Of a stretch of 64,000 bases of DNA, positions 60,041 to 64,000 are shown in pieces. The DNA is from Patella vulgata (lineage: Eukaryota > Mollusca > Gastropoda > Patellidae). The stretch covers positions 17,596,591 to 17,660,590 of the forward strand of contig NC_065879.2 of assembly GCF_932274485.2 (NCBI RefSeq). The letters run 5' to 3'. The position numbers and the translations under genes are program-made. The notes beneath the pieces are model-generated. The model had not been told where the DNA came from and did not search any database. It saw nothing but the letters and a program-made list of their open reading frames with translations. Position 1 is the first letter of the stretch. Each line of letters begins with the position of its first letter.

Positions 60041-60734
60041 AGAATTAATTATTTTACTCTTTCTGATCAATACAATCAAAAGTGCCTCACTAAAAAAAAT
60101 ACAAACAAGGATCATTAATCCTTTTCATTCAATTCTTAGAATCCTTTGAGTAAAGACAATCTATCATTGATAAGACAGATTTGTATCCCTACAGATCTGA
60201 TCACCAATCAATCAGAAGCTGTCAATTGTCTGCAACTTAAAATGGAGATTAAATTCTGAATATTCATTGAGAATTGCAATTCTTGTCTTTCTAAAAAAAA
60301 TACCAGTCAATTCTAAACAGGTTTTGATCCATAAAAAAATAGGTGATCTCGACCTACAACAACAAAACAACTGTTGATTACATAATTTTTTTAAGCTATT
60401 CAAACACATTTTTTTTTGTTTTTCGATGTCCCCAGGGGAATATTTATAATTATTTTCCTTTAATATTTATTCAAAGAATTAACTTATGTCCAGTAAGGAA
60501 AATATCTTGATTTGACAGAAATCTAGAGATTACCATTTTGGAGAATGTGACTTGACAATCCACAGATTCTTGGAATGGATCTTCAACATTTTTGTTCAGG
60601 AGCAAATAACAGCAACAACTTATAATTTCTCCAACTAATGATTTAACTAAGTTTGTTTGTTCATTAGTGAGGATTAAACTGAACAGAGGCCTAAAAATTT
60701 TCAAGAACCAACAAGGATTTTCCGGACAACAGCA

Positions 60735-60844
60735 TTTGAATATTGGCATATGTGGTTTCCTCCCACAGTTAAAAGACCTGTATGTGCAATTAACGAAAAA
60801 AAAACTGAACCATGTTAGTCCTGAAATGGAGTGTGGAGTGGAGT

Positions 60845-60875
<31 letters not shown>

Positions 60876-60876
60876 C
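60735..60876 (+). mobile_element. SINE A 3' half, plus orientation
   Basis: ggtttcctcccacagttaaa, gaaccatgttagtcctgaaa, gagttaatctctctctctc. Shares the variant 3' end with the copy at 62652-62941. Confidence 0.82.
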
Positions 60877-62191
60877 AGTTTTAATAAATATGGGTGACCA
60901 TCTTTAAACTGTAAAATATTTGATCTCCCTTGATCATAAAAACTTTTCATATAGGAGTAACAAGTATTTCTATTAACGTTCTATCAACTTTCAGTCTCCT
61001 ATAATTATTTTCTTAATCGCAATATCTTCTCTCAACATCTTCTCTCGCTCTCTCTTAGGACAAGGTTAATATTTGATTTCTATTGATTGGACATATTGAA
61101 ATTGTTGAAACTCTCTTTAATTCTATGTCTGTCAGTCTGTGTGAATAGCAAGAGGTTTGAGGTGATACAGTGATTTGATGTGAGTTAATGAAGTCAGTGA
61201 ATCTTGACGTCTGGTATGCCAAATCTTCAACTGTTGTCTGCTGTACATGGACTTATTAACCTGTGATGTCATAATTGTCATGGTAATAAACGTGGTATAA
61301 ATATCAAAATAAATATCAGATCCTAATATTAGCGATATCATTTTGGTGGAAGTGAACATTTAATAAACTTAAAATACAGATGTGACGTCATCCTTTGATG
61401 TTGGCGTACCATTATTTCAAATAATATGCATTATGCATTAGCAGAGCCAGGTTTATCTATAGGTTTGTCAGGCTCAAGCCCAGTGCCTCAAAATCTAACG
61501 GGACATCGGCCAAGGTGTATAATATTTTTGACACTGTTATAAGCCTTTCTTACACGCACTGTAAATATCGATCATTATCCTCAGCTTTACTTAATTGTTT
61601 TTAAAACACATTATGTCTACTACATCGTTACCACTGTTCATCACGTGCATTTTGCATACCGATAGTCCATTGGCCAATCACGCTAGATTACCATGATTTC
61701 GTCTAATAGTTTGGATGCAGCTATGGCGGGTGTAGCGCCAGGCAGGGTAAACTTACTCTTCTGAACACCTGTTACCACTGTTTGTCGTGTATTTTGTACA
61801 CAGTGAACAGTCCATTTGCTGATTACACTATTTTGTCTATACCGTTTTTTTAGGACTTCGAATTTTGTCTAATGGTTTGGATTGTTCGTACTTGGTTTTA
61901 TTTTATTTCTAAATTCCTCTGGTCGTGAGGGTGGGTGATTAGGAGAGGCCTCATTAATGGAATAGCCTCCGGTCTCTTTTCATCTAAGTCAGGCATTTAT
62001 TATTAGATGTTACTAAAAATTCCGTAAAAATGTTCGTCTTGATGCGATAAATGTTTCAACTTAAATAACTCTTATTCTAAACCATTCTCAAAAGAAACAT
62101 TAAGTCAGCCTGTTACAGATATGTGTGAGTCTCACAGAAATAAATAAAAAATGAAAGTTAAGTTTTAATGCTTGTGGCATCTTAACAAGAC

Positions 62192-62470
62192 AAATGAAAT
62201 GAAATGGTGTTTTACGTCCAACTTTTCAGCTAGAAGGCTAATTAAGATACTGTGCCAGGAGGGAATTTTGCCAGTACAGCAGTTTTTCCACCTGCTCTTT
62301 ATCAAATTCCTATGGTCATTGATTCTTTTACATGCAACCCAATGTGGACATGGGAACTCTGTTTTTTGTCATGCACCACTGACAAGGGGAAACGATGCTG
62401 AAAAATCAAGGGGAACACTTGAATTGACCCCAGGACATTCTGCTGAGAGGGGGAGAGGGGGCGAACGGTT
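62192..62470 (-). mobile_element. SINE B copy
   Basis: aaatgaaatggtgttttacgtcc, gggaattttgccagtacagc, cactgacaaggggaaacgatg; followed by a short SINE A-like head (gcgaacggttaacatgtgcg). Confidence 0.8.
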
Positions 62471-62651
62471 AACATGTGCGCATTGGATCAGAAAGTCTAT
62501 AATTGAGTAATTGTGGAGTGGTCCCTTCTGTTTAGTGAGCTAGTCATTGATCAATCAGGACTTCCTCCAAACAAAAAGAATTAAAGGAATGAACCCACTC
62601 ATGCATTTATCCAATGAAAATAAAGTTTCAGTGGTTTAGATGAAACCAAGA

Positions 62652-62900
62652 GGGGATGGGGATGCCAAATGGTCTAACATGTTTGCTTTAGATTATGAGG
62701 TCTGTTATTTGTGTTACGTGGGTTTCGATCCCAAGCTTGTACATGACCAGGAGTAGGGTCACCTGCCAAACCTGGTAGGTTTCCTCCGAGTCGTCTGGTT
62801 TCCTCCCACAGCTAAAAGACCCGTATGTGCAAGCGAATTAATGAAACAAAATTGAACCATGTTAGTCCTGAAATGAAAAGTTTGTATGGAGTGGAGTTAA

Positions 62901-62941
<41 letters not shown>
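62652..62941 (+). mobile_element. SINE A, variant subfamily, plus orientation
   Basis: Head TGCCAAATGG and GGTTTCGATCCC. The body has gctaaaagacccgtatgtgc. The 3' end is gtatggagtggagttaatct rather than gtgtcgagtggacgttaaac, then a 37-bp (TC)n. Confidence 0.87.
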
Positions 62942-62944
<3 letters not shown>

Positions 62945-63132
62945 ATATGAAACACCTGGATGAAGCCTCCAACCATTTGGCAAGATAGATGTATTTCTGA
63001 TTAAACAGATTCAACAATCAACCACAGCATGTCAAACAGACCTAGACCAGGCTATATATTAGATGGAACTAACATATCTGAGACTAAAAGTATTTTATCT
63101 TTAGTTATTCAGGGTCTTGATAATTATAAAGG

Positions 63133-63520
63133 GGCTATACTATATACCGGAAAACACTGAAAAACACTGAAAAACACCGGAAAACACTGGAAAACTACCG
63201 GAAAACACCATGTTATACTGAATACCGGAAAACACCGGAAAAACACTAAATACCGGAAAACACACTAAATACCACAAAACACCCTAAAAAGGTAACCCGG
63301 AGAAGGGCTATACTATAAACCGGAAACTAACCCTAACCCTAACCCAGGCACACAGAGGACCAGGCTCCCGGTTACCTATTTAGGGTGCCAGTCTCCGGGT
63401 TACCTATTTAGGGTATTTTCCAGTATTTAGTGTGTTTTCCGGTATTTAGTGTTTTTCCGGTGTTTTCCGGTATTCTGTATAAAAGTGTTTTCCGGTATAT
63501 AGTATTGCCGATATAAAGCC
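63133..63520. repeat. Palindromic element with telomere-like core
   Basis: Left half has aataccggaaaacac motifs, and the right half has their complement (gtgttttccggtatt), out to ctatactatataccgg and ccggtatatagta. Near the centre lie aaccctaaccctaaccc (63331-63348) and paired ggtaacccgg/ccgggttacc blocks. Confidence 0.87.
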
Positions 63521-63577
63521 ACTTGAGTTTCAGGAGAAAAACCTTTTATTTAGAATTTCAAAACCTGACTGTGGAAC

Positions 63578-63850
63578 TAAATGAAATCAAATGAAATGGG
63601 GTTTAACGTCCTATTGTTCTGCTCAGAATTGAGCTAATGAAGACGGGCATACGCCATACAGTGTGCTGTGAGGGAAATTTTGCCCAGACAGGGGCACTAC
63701 GGCCTGCTCTTATATCGAATTCCAACTGTCAAGGGATCTTTTACGTGTACGCAAATGTAAGCGGCACCTTGTTTTTTCATCCCATCTAAACGACTAGACA
63801 GCTGTCCTTCTCAGGTCCTCTGTCCTGCATCACTGGCAAGGGGGAACTGT
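63578..63850 (-). mobile_element. SINE B copy
   Basis: aaatgaaatggggtttaacg, tgagggaaattttgcccaga, ggatcttttacgtgtacgc, cactggcaagggggaac; head missing. Confidence 0.87.
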
Positions 63851-63921
63851 GGAACTAAAAGTTAATGAAAAGAGCAAGTAAGTATTTTTATTTTTTATAT
63901 TATTTTTTTTATCACTTTATA

Positions 63922-64000
63922 AGAGAAAAAGAAAGAGAGACATGGGGTTTGACTCCACCCGACACAAACTAGGCTATTTCGGGTCTAACATATGGTTCAG
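63922..64000 (-). mobile_element. SINE A cut by window edge
   Basis: gaaagagagacatggggttt through ctaacatatggttcag at the last base. Confidence 0.85.

Larger units (their letters stand above)
43951..64000 (-). other. NOS1AP: Probable NOS1AP first intron (20 kb or more)
   Basis: Upstream of the first recognised exon in the gene direction. I searched for the conserved NLVDDGHDLRIPL...FEAK exon and did not find it. All content recognised is repeats, listed separately. Stretches 46140-47110, 47540-48990, 49690-50290, 55430-56330 and 60880-61360 show nothing I can name. Confidence 0.7.

Noticed and set aside
43951-64000. The missing first coding exon of NOS1AP
   Set aside because: No minus-strand match to the conserved DGHDLRIPLHNEDAFQHGI segment was seen; it probably lies beyond the window.
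1-64000. Retroviral, LTR or LINE coding remnants
   Set aside because: No reverse transcriptase, integrase, gag or envelope-like frame was recognised, and no paired long direct repeats of LTR type were seen.

Overview
The window looks like nuclear DNA of a marine invertebrate, most likely a mollusc and perhaps a gastropod. It is AT-rich and intron-dominated, and it is crowded with tRNA-derived SINEs, short DNA transposons (MITEs), minisatellites and GA/CT microsatellites. There are no bacterial operons, and no long ORF outside one host gene. The phylum call is an inference from repeat style and gene structure; no marker gene proves it.

The one protein-coding gene I can support is an ortholog of NOS1AP (CAPON), the nitric oxide synthase 1 adaptor protein, on the minus strand. 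Eight exons can be placed to the base with consensus splice sites and mutually consistent phases: 43950-43879, 37298-37206, 36392-36334, 25638-25530, 10463-10337, 9617-9295, 8141-7995 and 7446-6610 (stop). Together they encode 588 residues: nearly all of a PTB domain (exons 1-5 here), the conserved HHQMQLL...[12 protein letters not shown] coiled coil, and a Ser/Asn/Asp-rich tail. The exon with the initiator Met was not found and probably lies beyond base 64000, so 43951-64000 reads as a long first intron.

Layout: 1-5980 is downstream intergenic DNA with MITEs and SINE fragments. 5984-6609 is the probable 3'UTR. 6610-10463 is the compact 3' half of the gene, four exons, with a near-perfect foldback hairpin in one intron and an hAT-type MITE just upstream. 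10464-25529 is a large intron with a 32-bp minisatellite, many SINEs and a long inverted repeat. 25639-36333 is a large intron with SINE-tail-derived minisatellites in opposite orientations, an alternating A/B dimeric satellite and two PIF/Harbinger-like MITEs. 35816-36365 is a 52-bp minisatellite made from the 3' end of a PTB exon plus its splice donor. 37345-38460 is a 1.1-kb pyrimidine tract (sense strand) next to a PTB exon acceptor. 38461-43878 and 43951-64000 are intronic, with TTAA-flanked MITEs, SINEs, a recent 0.97-kb tandem duplication and a palindromic element holding a short telomere-like stretch.

Three SINE families are visible. SINE A has a tRNA-like head, a central part resembling that of the zebrafish DANA SINE, and a (TC)n tail. 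SINE B has a tRNA-like head, a central part resembling a domain shared with vertebrate SINEs, and an (ATTTC)n tail. SINE C appears once and shares the SINE B core. These resemblances are from memory, not from an alignment.
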